Source of the DNA: Megaleporinus macrocephalus
Lineage: Eukaryota; Chordata; Actinopteri; Characiformes; Anostomidae
Direction: 5' to 3'
Length of the DNA: 64,000 bases
Assembly: GCA_021613375.1 (NCBI GenBank)
Contig: CM038720.1
Location: 4,155,889 to 4,219,888 of the forward strand
Shown here: one piece after another, positions 1 through 11,807 of the stretch
How positions within the stretch are numbered: the stretch's first letter is position 1
Layout of the letters: every line of letters begins with the position of its first letter
Program-made: the position numbers and the translations under genes
Notes under the pieces: model-generated
Seen by the model: only the letters and a program-made list of their open reading frames with translations
Database searches by the model: none
Told to the model about the DNA's origin: nothing

Positions 1-411
1 AACAAAGTGCTCAAGTTGCTTTCCCACATTAACTGTTTCTGAGGTGGTTCTTAGGCAATGTGCCATTTGCGTCTATCAGCATAATGGAATGGCTCAGAGA
101 GAAAGCCCAGTTATTAGAGTTAAAACAAGCCCACAGAATATAACCGGTTGATAAACTGCTAGTTAAAAATCACAGTTTTTTTTTAATAAAAATCTCACTT
201 CAACTGGTTCACACTTTTTATTCTCTTTACAACTGGATTCTGTCAGACTAATTCTCCAATAATAAAAAAATTCATTTTTCTTATAAAATCAGATAATAAA
301 GTAAAGAATGTTACTATGCTAAAAATATCCTGATACAAAGAATCCCAAATTGCACCAAGCTAACCCAACAAACTTAAACTAAAAGGAACACCACATAACA
401 TGGTCATGATG

Positions 412-552
412 GTTGACCAGCATATTAGCATCAAAACACAACATGCCCTTTTTAATCGTGACCAGCATATTAACTTTCATCACTGCTGACCAGCATAGCA
501 GAATCCAAACCTCAACATATGCTGGTTTTGCTGGTAATAAGACATGCTGGTT
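412..552. repeat. Cluster of short direct and inverted ACCAGCAT / ATGCTGGT repeats
   Basis: GACCAGCAT occurs three times (about 415, 459 and 488), followed by the complement ATGCTGGT or TGCTGGT three times (about 519, 529 and 544). The block is therefore an imperfect palindrome made of a short dispersed repeat. No coding capacity is apparent. Confidence 0.6.
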
Positions 553-588
553 CAGTGTGACTGTGCTAAACATATAAAGCTGTGGTAA

Positions 589-775
589 ATATAAAGTTTA
601 AGTCAAATTTATTTACATAGCGCTTTTTGCAACGATGTCACAAAGCAGCTTTACAGGAGTCTTCATGAAAACATGAAATCACAGCATGTGAAAATGGGAG
701 GAAGAAACCTTGGGAGGAACCAAGACTCACAAGAGGAGACCCATCCTCCTCTGGACCAACAGTATCTACAGTTAA
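589..775 (+). mobile_element. Teleost interspersed repeat fragment (non-coding)
   Basis: The stretch begins with an AAATTTATTTACATAGCGC-like segment, passes through a CACAAAGCAGCTTTACA motif and ends in a GGAGGAACCAAGACTCA motif. I recognise this phrase order as a common non-coding interspersed repeat of fish genomes. I cannot assign its class without a repeat library. Confidence 0.55.
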
Positions 776-984
776 TTAAGCCAAATTCAAATTAGAACTA
801 CGAGAATCCGAGTCTGAATGGTAAATACTTTAGAAACTGCGCAGGTGGTACATCTGGATGATACAGCGATGCAGCAAGTGAAGAGAAGAAAAAAACAGGT
901 TTCTATATTAGCCATTGCTGTGATGACACTGCTGTATGGTTCTCTGTTTGTACTTGGATCTCTTCCTGGGGGTGGATCCAATCC

Positions 985-1215
985 CAGGGTCATCAGGTGA
1001 AAGCGAGGTACACCATGAACAGTATGCCAGTCCATCGCATGCACTCACACCTACGGGCAAATTAGAGTGAGTGATCAACCTAACATGCATGTGTTTGGAC
1101 TGTGGGAGGAAACCGAAGTACCCGGAGGAACCCACTCAAACACAGAGAGAACATACACACTCCACACAGAACCACCCGGACCGGGAATCCACCCCGGATT
1201 GTCTTGCTTTGAGGC
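985..1215 (+). mobile_element. Teleost interspersed repeat fragment running into a minisatellite
   Basis: Motifs such as CAACCTAACATGCATGTG, GACTGTGGGAGGAAACC and ACTCCACACAGAA appear in the order typical of a very common fish interspersed repeat, whose 3' end normally reads like GAGGCGACAGTGCT followed by a CCACTACACCACC phrase. Here that 3' end runs directly into the tandem array that follows. Confidence 0.55.
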
Positions 1216-1220
1216 GACAG

Positions 1221-1568
1221 TGCTGACCACTACACCACCATACTAACCACTACGTAACCGTGCTAACCATCGTACTAACCACTACACCACCATACTAACC
1301 ACTACACCACCATACTAACCACTACACCACCGTACTAACCACTACACCACCATACTAACCACTACACCACCATACTAACCACTACACCACCGTACTAACC
1401 ACTACGTAACCGTGCTAACCATCATACTAACCACTACACCACCATACTAACCACTACACCACCATACTAACCACTACACCACCGTACTGACCACTATACC
1501 ACCGTGCTGACCACTACACCATCGTGCTGACCACTACACCATCGTGCTGACCACTACACCACCGTGCC
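1221..1568 (+). repeat. 20-bp minisatellite, about 17 units
   Basis: The unit is close to ACCACTACACCACCATACTA, repeated head to tail with CAT/CGT variants, and with TACGTAACCGTGC variants at two places. It matches the end of the preceding interspersed repeat, so it probably arose by expansion of that end. Confidence 0.85.
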
Positions 1569-2130
1569 GATCTCTTGAACCGTTTATGTGAAACTCATTT
1601 TTAGCATAAATAAATAGACTTTCTCTAACACAGGTTCAGGTTTCTACTTACAGGTCATATACAAATTTCTTTCAAGCATCCCAGCGAGAAAGATTACTGA
1701 TATTTTTATTATTAGACACATTTTTAATCACACATAATTTTTTAATGTTTGCAGCCAAATACTGGAAAAATACCAAGTCTGTCCATAAGATACTCAAAGC
1801 ATGTTGGTGTGCAGGAACAAGGTGGATAAGGAAATGAAAAGGAACATTATTAAAAGTGAGTAATGTCTGACAATCATGCTGCAAGCACTAAAAACACAAG
1901 ACAAGTCCAGACTGCATAAAGAAACTGTTGAAGTTCACTATGCATAGTAAAACAACAAGTAGACACTGAACTACACAGTGCATTGATTGTTAAATCTTTG
2001 AAAGCTTTGAGAAGGGTTATATATCCTAAGATGTAGCAAATATAAGTTAAACCAACAAAATTCAAGCAAACTCCAACGCAGTGATCCCAAATTTAAGTGA
2101 CCCAGCTTGCAAATCCGACTACATTCTTAC

Positions 2131-4491
2131 CTTCCCGGTGCTGGGGAGAGTCTGAGTTCGCGAGAAAGTGTCTCCTCCATTAATGCTGATCAGCTCTGCG
2201 TCTACAGGCGGAAACGGCGAGGGGAAAACCACAACATCACTCTTCAGCGTGTCCGAGCTGAAGCACACGTCGTACTGCTGAGTGGCCTTCGAGTAAGACC
2301 AGCTCCCGTCAGGGTGCGTAGTGACCACTGGAGCGCTGCAGCTGCTGAAACCGCCCTCTGACCCGTAACACTTAGCTGCTATTAAACCCACGAGGCTCAG
2401 CAGAAAGACCAGCGACACTGAGACTATAGCGATGAGCAGATACAGGTTCAGATCAGAAAAGCCCTCCTCCTTCATCGGAACTTGTCTTAGGGAAGGCTGC
2501 ACACTGTCCAGACTCTCAACCACCACAACCTCCACAGTGACCGTCGCTGACAGTGAAGGTTCTCCATGATCACATACTGTTAGAACAAGCGGGTGAGTTT
2601 TCAGGTCGTGGTCGCTCATTCGTCTTTTAGTCCTGATCTCTCCAGAGCTGCTTCCGATGCGGAACAGATTAGTCCCCTTAGGTTCAGTCATGTGATACGA
2701 CAGGAGCGCGTTATAACCGGAATCAGCATCTACAGCTCGGATTTTAGCCACAAAGTATCCCGCTTCAGCAGAGTAGGGGACGTTCTCAGTGTTTACTGAC
2801 CCAGCTTCAGAGTAAGGAGGTAAGATAACAGGACTGTTGTCGTTCTCGTCCAGAATGAACACATTCACAGTCACATTGCTGCTGAGAGGTGGAGATCCAG
2901 AGTCTGTGGCCTGGACTTTAAATTTAATGTGTTTGGTTTCTTCATAATTGAAGGACTGTAGGCTGTACAGCTCACCAGTAAGGGAGTTTATGTTCATTAG
3001 AGTGGACACAGGTACTTTTCCACCATCTCCATCAATCAAAGAATACGAAACATGAGCATTTTCTCCGATATCTGCATCCTTTGCTGTTACTGATGCCAGC
3101 AGTCCTCCAACTGGACTGTTCTCTTTGACGCTGATGTTTATCACAGGTGCTGGGAATAGAGGCGCGTTATCATTCACATCAGATACGTGAACAACTATAA
3201 CTCCAGTGCTAGACAGTGAAGGAGAGCCCTCATCACTGGCGATAACAGTAATGTCATACTGGGAGACCTGCTCTCTGTCCAACGCTTCATTTACCACAAG
3301 AGAATAAGAGTTTTTATAGGACGGCTGCAGTTTAAATGGACTCAGTCCTAAAACTCTACAGACTACTTTCCCATTTTTACCATCATCTTTATCAGACACA
3401 GTGATTAACGCTACATCAGCACCAGGTTTGATGTCCTCACTCACTGAGCTCATGAGCAGAGTGACTGAAATCTCAGGTGAGTTGTCATTTACATCAACAA
3501 CCTCAATTAAAACTTTGCATCTAGACCTTCTTGGAGGAGTCCCCTTATCCTGAGCTTGTATTCTCAGCTCAACTGCAGGGTTTTCCTCATAATCAATGCT
3601 TCCCTTGACTGTAATATCTCCAGTATTAGGGTTTATGGAGAATACATCTAAAGCAGAGTTCCCATCGTCGCTAATAATAGAATACATCACCTCACTGTTT
3701 ACTCCTTCGTCTGAATCAGCTGCGGAAACGGTGAGAACTTTGCTTCCCAGAGCTGCATTCTCCTGCACCTTAACTTTGTACAGCGACTGCGTAAACACGG
3801 GGTTATTGTCATTAACATCCAGCACATTAACAGTGATCTGCAATGTCCCGGATCTAGGTGGATTCCCACCGTCTACAGCAGTCAGCTCGAGCTTAATCAC
3901 CGGCTCGCGCTCTCGGTCTAGAGCTTTCTGAAGCACGAGCTCAGGCGAGCCACCGTTCTGCACGTCCAGCGTGAAATATTCGTTCGTGTTCACTCTGTAG
4001 GTTTTCACAGCGTTGCTACCCACGTCCGCGTCACGCGCAGTGCTCACCGGAAACCGATCCCCAACCAGCACATTTTCAAAAACATCCAAAACCATCGACT
4101 GACGTGGAAACACAGGAGAATTGTCATTGATATCCATTACGTTAACCTCAATACGGTGCAGCTTGTGTGGGTTGTGGAGCATCACCTCCACGTTCATCAC
4201 GCATTTCGGTTTGCTTTCGCACAGCTCCTCTCGGTCTACTCGTTCACCAACCTGCAACATCCCGCTCTTCGGGTTCACCCCGAAATACTTAGATCCAGAC
4301 ACGAACTGAAACATGCGCGTCTCCAGCTCCTGCACGCTGAGATGCAGATCCTTCGCTATGTTGCCAACAATGGTTCCCTTCCTTGCTTCCTCTGAAACGG
4401 AGTACGAAATCTGGCCACGAGACAAACCCCAGAGACATAGCAGCAGCAGCGCCTTTATCCAAGCTGAGGATCCGACGTCCGGTAAAGTCAT
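2131..4491 (-). CDS. pcdha: Alpha-type clustered protocadherin variable exon 1 (787 codons to donor)
   Basis: Adhesive part of a clustered protocadherin: a neuronal type I membrane protein with homophilic recognition through EC1-EC4. Residues 1-26 are a signal peptide, followed by six cadherin repeats of about 105 residues carrying DRE and DxNDN calcium motifs. EC1 has the C-x5-C loop (CESKPKC). The membrane helix is about 683-706. The 80-residue stub has GSWSYS and LKSDVVVFP, as in protocadherin-alpha. The minus-strand sequence leaves frame in phase 0 at GGGAAG followed by donor GTAAG (2126-2130), where splicing to constant exons is expected; unspliced, a stop follows at 2119. EC1-EC5 are the most divergent among its neighbours. 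It is the exon nearest the presumed constant exons in this window, but it lacks a C-type tail. The family call is very firm; alpha rather than gamma rests on the stub motifs. Confidence 0.9.
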
Positions 4492-4644
4492 CGTTGCTTC
4501 CCGGTTTCAGGACATTCGAAGAACGAAGAAACGGCCTGCTCAGCTACCATGCAGAAGAGAAACATATACCACCCGAGTGTATCTGGAGCTCTAGCTTAGG
4601 CTGCATAGGGCGGAGTATGAATAATATGGCACGGCCTTCAAAGT

Positions 4645-4674
4645 CACGGTCAACAGCGACATCTTGTGACCAAA
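4645..4674 (-). promoter_or_regulatory. CSE/CGCT-box promoter element (CTCF-like) of exon 1
   Basis: The minus strand reads TCACAAGATGTCGCTG followed by TTGACCGTG, about 155 bp upstream of the ATG at 4491. The position, orientation and CGCT core match the conserved sequence element of clustered protocadherin promoters, which is known to bind CTCF. Confidence 0.7.
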
Positions 4675-5371
4675 CGTGGTTTGACACTTCAGTTAAATGA
4701 TTATATTTTACACAAACTTTATTCAATAAATCGGATTATTCGTGTTTTTGTTACAATCAGAGTGATCTCTGGGTTCTAGATAAAAGACCTGAATGGGGCC
4801 CCTGGATGCCAACAATAAAATTATTACATGCTTCTCGAATGGAGCAGCCGTCTACACTGTAAAGCTGATATCTTGGTAAGTTAGATCTAGTCGAGAATGC
4901 TTTCGTTAATTCTTGTAACTATATTACATGAAAATATTTTCTAAATATTCTTTTACTTTTCATACTTCTAAAATTACTTTTTGAGCTATTTTAATAAAGT
5001 AAAATTATACCACTGCCTTGGTAGATCATTTTGCTCATTGTAAAAAAGACCTACACCCAGCCTGCATTGAAATGCCTGAAAACAACCAGAAAACAATCAG
5101 AAATAACAGCTGTATTATATATGTTATTTAATATCAACACTAACAGTATATCTAACTTGTAATTTCATGGGACCCTTAGATCGTGGGGGCTCTAGGCAGC
5201 GCTCTAACTTTGTCCAGCACAAAGACCGTTCATGGGTGTAATTTAGCCTGAAGAGGTCGATTATTAAAAGTTCCAGTTGAGAAGACAATTGAAACGTGTT
5301 TATTGTTATTTGCTCACACTTGCTATGTCCCTGTTTGTAGACATTGAATCGTAACGTAAACATGAAAAATT

Positions 5372-5398
5372 GTCGCTGTCCAAATCAGCGATGCTGAA
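5372..5398 (-). promoter_or_regulatory. REST/NRSF (RE1)-like element, interval 1-2
   Basis: The minus strand has left half TTCAGCATC, an 8-nt spacer and right half GGACAGCGAC. The halves match the canonical RE1 halves TTCAGCACC and GGACAGCGCC with one mismatch each. The spacing is wider than the canonical 2 nt. It lies about 880 bp upstream of exon 1. Confidence 0.6.
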
Positions 5399-5595
5399 AT
5401 ACCAAGAAGCAAATATATGCAGGTAAAAAATCAGAACATTAGCAGTAACGTGGACATGTTTCTTGAGAAGACAATAAAAGATATTAGTGAATGTCTAATT
5501 ACTAATATTACAAATAGATTTGTATTTGGTAGTTTTTGCAGTATTTTCATTTTTGTCATAAATTAAAACAAAATTACACTTACCTAACCGTATTA

Positions 5596-5596
<1 letters not shown>

Positions 5597-5642
<46 letters not shown>

Positions 5643-5643
5643 T
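5597..5643 (+). repeat. (ATT)n microsatellite
   Basis: About fifteen uninterrupted ATT units in the spacer between exons 1 and 2. Confidence 0.95.
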
Positions 5644-6234
5644 TGTTTATTTCTGACCAAAACTACAATTAACATTTGCATCGCAATTAAGCTTTCATGT
5701 TGTTAAACTCGTCAAACATGGTGCAGTGATTTAAATATAAAATTGAACTAAACTTAAATAACACGGTTTAAAATATTTAGATTGACGTCGCAAAAAAAAC
5801 AGCGAAGACACAAACAGCAGCATTATCTATCAGGTGACGTGTGTGGAGATTACGTCATTTTCATACTTTCTTAGTCCTAAGGAGAGTGAAAGATCTTCTA
5901 TACAGGGGGCTAACAACTAAATGAGGGCTCGTCTCAGATACAAATCTAGATATTTCCATGTCAACATTTTTCATCCATGATTAAAAAATAGTACTGAGAA
6001 TCATACGCCTAAAAACGAAACTAACTTCACCAACAGAACGATTAGTAAATATTAGCTCACTTCGGCATTTACACCTGTCAATTTCACTTTCACCAAAGCT
6101 TAATATATATGGAGAGAAACTGTAGAATTTTACCAGATGATAAAGTAGATGATAACAAAGTAGTTTACTTTCACACCAGTCCTCTGCTGTAGGATCAGGC
6201 GACTCAGAAATCAGATTAATTCAGAGTATAAAAA

Positions 6235-6535
6235 ACACTGTTAATCACAATAAACTCCTCCCACACTGTCAGTCAATCACAGTAAACTTGCCCTAAACTG
6301 CCAAACAAAGTCAATTTTTCTATGCTGTCAGTCAATCATAGTAAACACCTTCTACACTGCCAGCCAACCACAGTAAAGTCTCCCTAGACTGTCAGTCAAT
6401 CAAAGTAAACTCCTCCTACACTGTCACTCAATCACAGCAAACCCCTCCCACACTGTCAGTCAATCGAAGTAAACTCAATCTCCTCCAATATGATCGGTCA
6501 AACGTAAAACTCCTGTTATGTTGTCAGTCATATTG
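6235..6535 (+). repeat. Imperfect tandem repeat of about 33 bp
   Basis: Roughly nine diverged units of the type CTGTCAGTCAATCACAGTAA followed by ACTCCTCC. A second block of the same repeat occupies 11121-11388 at the equivalent place 3' of exon 3, so the array predates the duplication of the two units. Confidence 0.75.
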
Positions 6536-6859
6536 TAACTCAAGAAGTGGAGTTGTTTGCTTTGTCCACCCATGCTTAAACTACCTCTGCTTTAAATTGC
6601 ACAAAATTTTAAAATGTAACTGCAAAGCAAAGTAAGTTCACACATGCCCCAAACATCAAAATATGTTTTTACCTATTCAGTGCTTAAGAGTTTGTTCAAT
6701 CACGTTAACATAGTACTGCTGGACGATTCAATGACCACGACTTCTAAAAAAAATCTTTAGTCACAAAGTCTGTTGCAATAGTTGCAAGTACGACCAAACA
6801 AAAAAATTTTTGCAGTGATGTCAAATTTTGAGTTCAGTTGAACCCAGCTAGAGGCTTAC

Positions 6860-9232
6860 CTTCCCGGTGCTTGGGAGCGTCTGGGTCCGCGAGAAAGTGT
6901 CTGCTCCGTTAATGCTGATCAGCTCTGCGTCTACAGGTGGAAACGGTGAGGGAAAAACCACTACGTCACTCTTCAGCGTGTCCGAGCTGAAGCACACGTC
7001 GTACTGCTGAGTGGCCTTCGAGTAAGACCAGCTCCCGTCAGGATGCGTAGTGACCACTGGAGCGCTGCAGCTGCTGAAACCGCCCTCTGACCCGTAACAC
7101 TTAGCTGCTATTAAACCCACGAGGCTCAGCAGAAAGACCACCGACACGGAGACAACAGCAATAAGCAGATACAGGTTCAGATCAGAAAAGCCCTCCTCCT
7201 TCATCGGCACCTGTCTTAGGGAAGGCTGCACACTGTCCAGACTCTCAACCACCACAACCTCCACAGTGACCGTCGCTGACAGTGAAGGTTCTCCATGATC
7301 ACATACTGTTAGAACAAGCGGGTGAGTTTTCAGGTCGTGGTCGCTCATTCTTCTTTTAGTCCTGATCTCTCCAGAGCTGCTTCCGATGCGGAAGAGATTA
7401 GTCCCCTTAGGTTCAGTCATGTGATACGACAGGAGCGCGTTATAACCGGAATCAGCATCTACAGCTCGGATTTTAGCCACGAAGTATCCCGCTTCAGCAG
7501 AGTAGGGGACGTTCTCAGTGTTTACTGACCCAGCTTCAGAGTAAGGAGGTAAGATAACAGGACTGTTGTCGTTCTCGTCCAGAATGAACACATTCACAGT
7601 CACATTGCTGCTGAGAGGTGGAGATCCAGAGTCTGTGGCCTGGACTTGGAACTGAAACCTTTTCATTTGTTCATAATTGAAGGACTGCATGCTGTATATT
7701 TCACCAGTCAAAGAATTGATGTTTATCATTGTTGATACTGGAACGCCGTTATTGAAAATGTCTAAGACTGAGTATAAAAGTTCTGCATTCACACCAAGAT
7801 CTGGATCCTCCGCCAAAACTCTGATCACGTGATCTCCAACTTGCCCATTCTCTTTCAAATAAGCATTTATAACCGATGCTGAGAAGTGTGGTGGGTTATC
7901 ATTAACATCAGAGATGCGGACAGTTATTACAGTCTTGTTGGACAGAGGTGGCGCTCCTTCGTCTGTAGCTTCCAGTGGAATGTTATACTGAGAAATGCTT
8001 TCTCTATCCAAAGGTCCGTCTACTACCAGAGAGTAGTGGTTTTTATACGATGGCTCCAGTTTGAAAGGAAAGGAGCCCTTCACTGAAACATTTATTATGC
8101 TATTTTTCCCTCCATCTCTATCAGAAACTGTAACCAAAGCCACAGCAGTTCCAGATTTGGTGTCCTCCTTCACACTCTCCAGCAGTGGAGTCACCGTAAT
8201 CTCTGGTGCATTGTCATTCTCATCTAAAACCTCCACCAGAACTTTACAGTGCGTGCTCTGAGGAGGGCTGCCTTTGTCTCTTGCCTGAACTCTTAACTCA
8301 ATTGCCTGATTTTCTTCATAATCTATTTGGCCGTTTACCACAATGTCCCCAGTTTCAGGGATTAGGGTGAATAAGTCTTTCTTTTTTGACTTACCGTGGC
8401 CTAAAAACGAGTACAGTATTTCACTATTTATGCCATGATCTAAATCAACAGCAGAGACGGATAGAATTTTAGTGCCTATAGAAACATTCTCCTTCACTTT
8501 AACTTTGTAAAGAGGCATGCTGAAAACCGGGCTATTATCGTTAACATCCATAACATCTATAATTATATTCAGTGTGCCTGATTTAGGAGGCTTTCCTCCA
8601 TCTACAGCTGTAAGAATTAAACGAATTAGAGACTGTTTCTCTCTGTCCAACGGCTTTTGCAACACTAACTCTGCATAAAGATTATGCTCGTCGCTTTGGA
8701 CATCTATGGTGAAGTATTCGCTCTGACTCAGTCTGTAATCTTTTAGCGCATTGCTGCCTATATCGCTATCCTCAGCCACCGGAAGCGGAAACCTTTCTCC
8801 AAGGCTAGCATGTTCAAATATATTCAGCTTGAAAGTGTCCACTGGGAAATGTGGCGAGTTGTCATTAATATCCACGATCTTTACCTCAATCCTGTAAAGG
8901 TTATGAGGGTTCTGCGCCAGAGCCTCCAAATTCAACACGCATTTTTCATTGGCAGCGCAAATCTCCTCACGGTCGATTCGCTCGCTCACAAACAGAGCCC
9001 CAGTCTTCAGATTCACCTCAAAGTACTTCTTATTGGAGCCAGACACGATCTGAAACTGTCGAGATTCCAAGTCGTGAGCGTTAATATTCAGATCTTTGCC
9101 AATATTCCCCACGACCGTTCCCTTATTCACCTCCTCTAGAACCGAGTACGCAATTTGTCCGGACGATGACGCGCACAAAGAACAAACCGCTGCGGTCCAA
9201 ACAATGATATATCCCAAGAATGCCATAATCAC
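6860..9232 (-). CDS. pcdha: Alpha-type clustered protocadherin variable exon 2 (791 codons to donor)
   Basis: Signal peptide 1-25 ending before QIAYSVLEE, then six EC repeats, membrane helix about 687-710 and the common stub. The EC1 C-x5-C loop is CAANEKC. EC2 to EC5 are unlike those of the other exons, with an extra lysine-rich loop (GKSKKKD) in EC3, so it should carry its own recognition specificity. The stub has GADTF where ten others have GGDTF. The donor GTAAG is at 6855-6859, phase 0. The start at 9232 is the second in-frame choice only in the sense that M1 and M3 are both methionines (MIM); either gives a good signal peptide. Its promoter element is degenerate compared with the others, yet the RE1-like element upstream has the canonical spacing. 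Confidence 0.9.
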
Positions 9233-9388
9233 GCGTTGGTTTATGGAGAAAAGCAGTACACTCTGTCCGAAAGCATATAGAAAGAACAGCGCGAAATAAT
9301 GCCCCGTGTCTCATATGGAGAAGCTTTTTTCTCCGAGTCCAGCTGAGGGTGGTGCTCCAGAAATACAGAGACCAAATTTCTCAATCTC

Positions 9389-9418
9389 GCGGTCTGCAGT
9401 GACACCATGTGCTGCAAG
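9389..9418 (-). promoter_or_regulatory. Degenerate CSE-like promoter element of exon 2
   Basis: The minus strand reads GCACATGGTGTCACTGCAG, with CACT in place of the CGCT core, about 160 bp upstream of the ATG. The flanking CTGCAGACCG matches the CSE of exon 6. CTCF binding may be weakened. Confidence 0.5.
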
Positions 9419-9708
9419 AGAGAATTGGAGGCTCTTCTGTGCTCTTCCTCTTAAACGCCATATGATAAAGCATACAGTTCACTGTCAAAGAATTAGGAAT
9501 TTCGACTAAGACAGAATGAAAATAGAGCTTCCTGATAAACAAATCTGCGCAAACAGTTAAGTTCTCAAACTCGGAGATCTGCTGGTGCACCTTAATTCAG
9601 TTAGAGAAAGTGCCAAATCGACAAAAGTCAACACAACATTCATTGAACAGGCCAAAAAAACGTGAATCACATCTCGCTTTTTAATGTAAACGGAGCCTTC
9701 GCAATGCA

Positions 9709-9729
9709 GTCGTTGTCCACGGTGCTGAA
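9709..9729 (-). promoter_or_regulatory. REST/NRSF (RE1) element with canonical spacing, interval 2-3
   Basis: The minus strand has left half TTCAGCACC, a 2-nt spacer GT and right half GGACAACGAC, about 480 bp upstream of exon 2. It is 21 nt long with the canonical arrangement. The left half is perfect; the right half has two differences from GGACAGCGCC. Confidence 0.75.
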
Positions 9730-11120
9730 ATGCGTCTCCCAAAGCCAACAGGACTCCAGTCATTCTCATACAGGGCCGGAATTGAACTTGCTTTTACATC
9801 GAGAGTTATATGATTCAGTACAGTCCACCTTATGCTCTAACTCTGTTTCTTTTGGGACACACACGCACACATAATTACCTTTAAAATCTGTGTAAAAGAT
9901 TTTTATTATTATCTCGTACGTTATATTTAAATTATATAATAAAATAAAATAAAAATACAGTATAATAACTTATTTTATAAAATCGTCAAATAATGATGAA
10001 ATAAAATTTGAGGAAAGTTTTTGTCTAAACTATAACAATCATGATAGTCTATTAACTAGACACAATGTTAACTTTAGTGAATTTACTTACATTACCATCC
10101 TGTCAGTATTTCGCACCTGTGCAGATATATCTTCCAAGCTTCCTTAACTAGCTTTTTATACCATGGTTTTCTTATAATTCACGTTTTAAAATAGTGAAAA
10201 CACGAAGCTAAAGGTAATTTCAACAAGACTTTTCAAAAAAGAATTTTAATTTAACCCACGACAAACACTGCACCATTGTATGAAGCAAAATAATCAATTA
10301 TAAGTGATCGAAAAGCTGTGCCTCATAGAAAATATGAAAATATATGAAAATATTTTAAACATAAAGGTAACTAATTTATAAAGTGTAATTTGTATGAATT
10401 TAGGCATGTGCAGGAAGAAATTTATCAGTTCAGTAATCAAGCTTTCCCAAAAACAGGTCTGAGAGATTTTATCAGCAAAAGAATAACAATGAATGGATCA
10501 GTACTCAAGTAAGAATAAACCGGTACAAATTCAATATGACGAGAACTATACTGTCAGATAGTAAAAATATGATTATGATAGAAAACTACTTTTGAAACAA
10601 CAATCATAGACACAGGTCAATCTAAAAACCCTAACTGACCCTCATATGTGTTCTGTCAGCTAAAAGGCTAAACTGGCTCGTAAGGTTTCTTGTGTGGCGT
10701 GCTGGAATAATCAACTCTCAGCGGCTTCAGCAGCTCACAGAGTTCAACATGTTCTAAGAGTTTTAATAAGGCATACATTTCACACGGAAACTAATTGGGG
10801 ACTAATCGTCTAAGATACAAATCTAGATATTTTACACGTCATCATTTTACATCCATCATTCAAATAAACTACTGAAGATCATATGCGAAAACGAAACTAA
10901 CTTCACCAACAGAGGCGACGTTTCCGAGCGGATAGTTAATATTAGCTCACTTCGGCATTTAAACCTGTCAGGTTAACTTTCACCAAAGCTTAATATATAT
11001 GGAGAGAAACTGTAGAATTTTACCAAATGACAAACGACAACAAAGTAGTTTACTTTTACACAAAGTCTTCTGCTGTAGAATCAGGCGATTCAGAAATCAG
11101 ACTAATTCAGAGTATAAAAA

Positions 11121-11388
11121 ACACTGTTAATCACAATAAACTCCCCCCACACTGTCAGTCAATCACAGTAAACTCCTCATATACTGTCAGCCAATCACAA
11201 TAAACTCCTCATATACTGTCAGTTAATCAAAGTAAACTCTGCCTTCATTGTTAGACAATTACAGTAAACTCCTACTATACTGTCAGCCACCAAAAATAAA
11301 CAATTCATACACCGTCAATCACAGTGATCTCTTCCAATACGGTCAGTCAAACATAAAAAACCTGTAATGCTGTCAGTCATATTATTAC
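11121..11388 (+). repeat. Imperfect tandem repeat of about 33 bp, second block
   Basis: Same unit as at 6235-6535 (CTGTCAGTCAATCACAGTAA-like), with about eight diverged copies, at the same distance range 3' of the exon donor. Confidence 0.75.
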
Positions 11389-11807
11389 TGAAGTAGTGGG
11401 TTTGTTTACTTTTTCCACCTGTGGTAAAACTACCTCTGCGTTAAATTGCATGTAATATTAAAATGTAACTGCAAAGCAAAGTAAGTTCACATCTGCCTCA
11501 AACATCAAAATATGTTCTTAGCTATTTAGTACTTAAGAGTTTGCGTCTCTTTTTACGTGTCTATTACACCAATGCTGCTGACCTTATACATCATTAGCAT
11601 GTTTACACCAGAGGTTCAGTCACTTTAACATAGTAGTATTAGACGATTCAATGACCACAACTTCTGAAAATTTTTTGTCACAAAGTCTGTAAATAGTTGC
11701 AAGCACGACCAAGCAAAGATTTTTGCAGTGATATCAAATTTGGGCATCTGACTTCAGTTGAATGCAAAATATTGACACCAGAACTGCAAACCCAGCTAGA
11801 GGCTTAC

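Larger units (their letters stand above)
1..2130. other. Intron downstream of the last variable exon, no gene seen
   Basis: This stretch lies 3' of the donor of the exon at 2131-4491, so in the cluster it is intron leading toward constant exons outside the window. It holds several repeats, listed separately. The part from 1570 to 2130 is AT-rich and shows nothing recognisable. I saw no open frame resembling a protocadherin constant exon on the minus strand. Confidence 0.6.
4700..6859. other. Inter-exon spacer, no gene seen
   Basis: AT-rich spacer between exons 1 and 2. Apart from the RE1-like element, an ATT microsatellite and a 33-bp tandem repeat listed separately, I see nothing coding. 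The part from about 5930 onward resembles 10.8-11.8 kb, so the 3' flanks of exons 2 and 3 are paralogous. Confidence 0.6.
9435..11800. other. Inter-exon spacer, no gene seen
   Basis: AT-rich spacer between exons 2 and 3. It contains one RE1-like element and the second copy of the 33-bp tandem repeat. No coding sequence is recognisable on either strand. Confidence 0.6.

Noticed and set aside
1221..1568. CRISPR-like array
   Set aside because: Units are head-to-tail without unique spacers, and the genome is a vertebrate; it is a minisatellite.
2593..2799. A 68-codon plus-strand frame recurring in almost every copy (also near 7322, 12270, 16434, 20852, 25313, 30097, 34587, 39085 and 43576)
   Set aside because: It is the antisense of the homogenised EC6 coding segment and is conserved only because that segment is.
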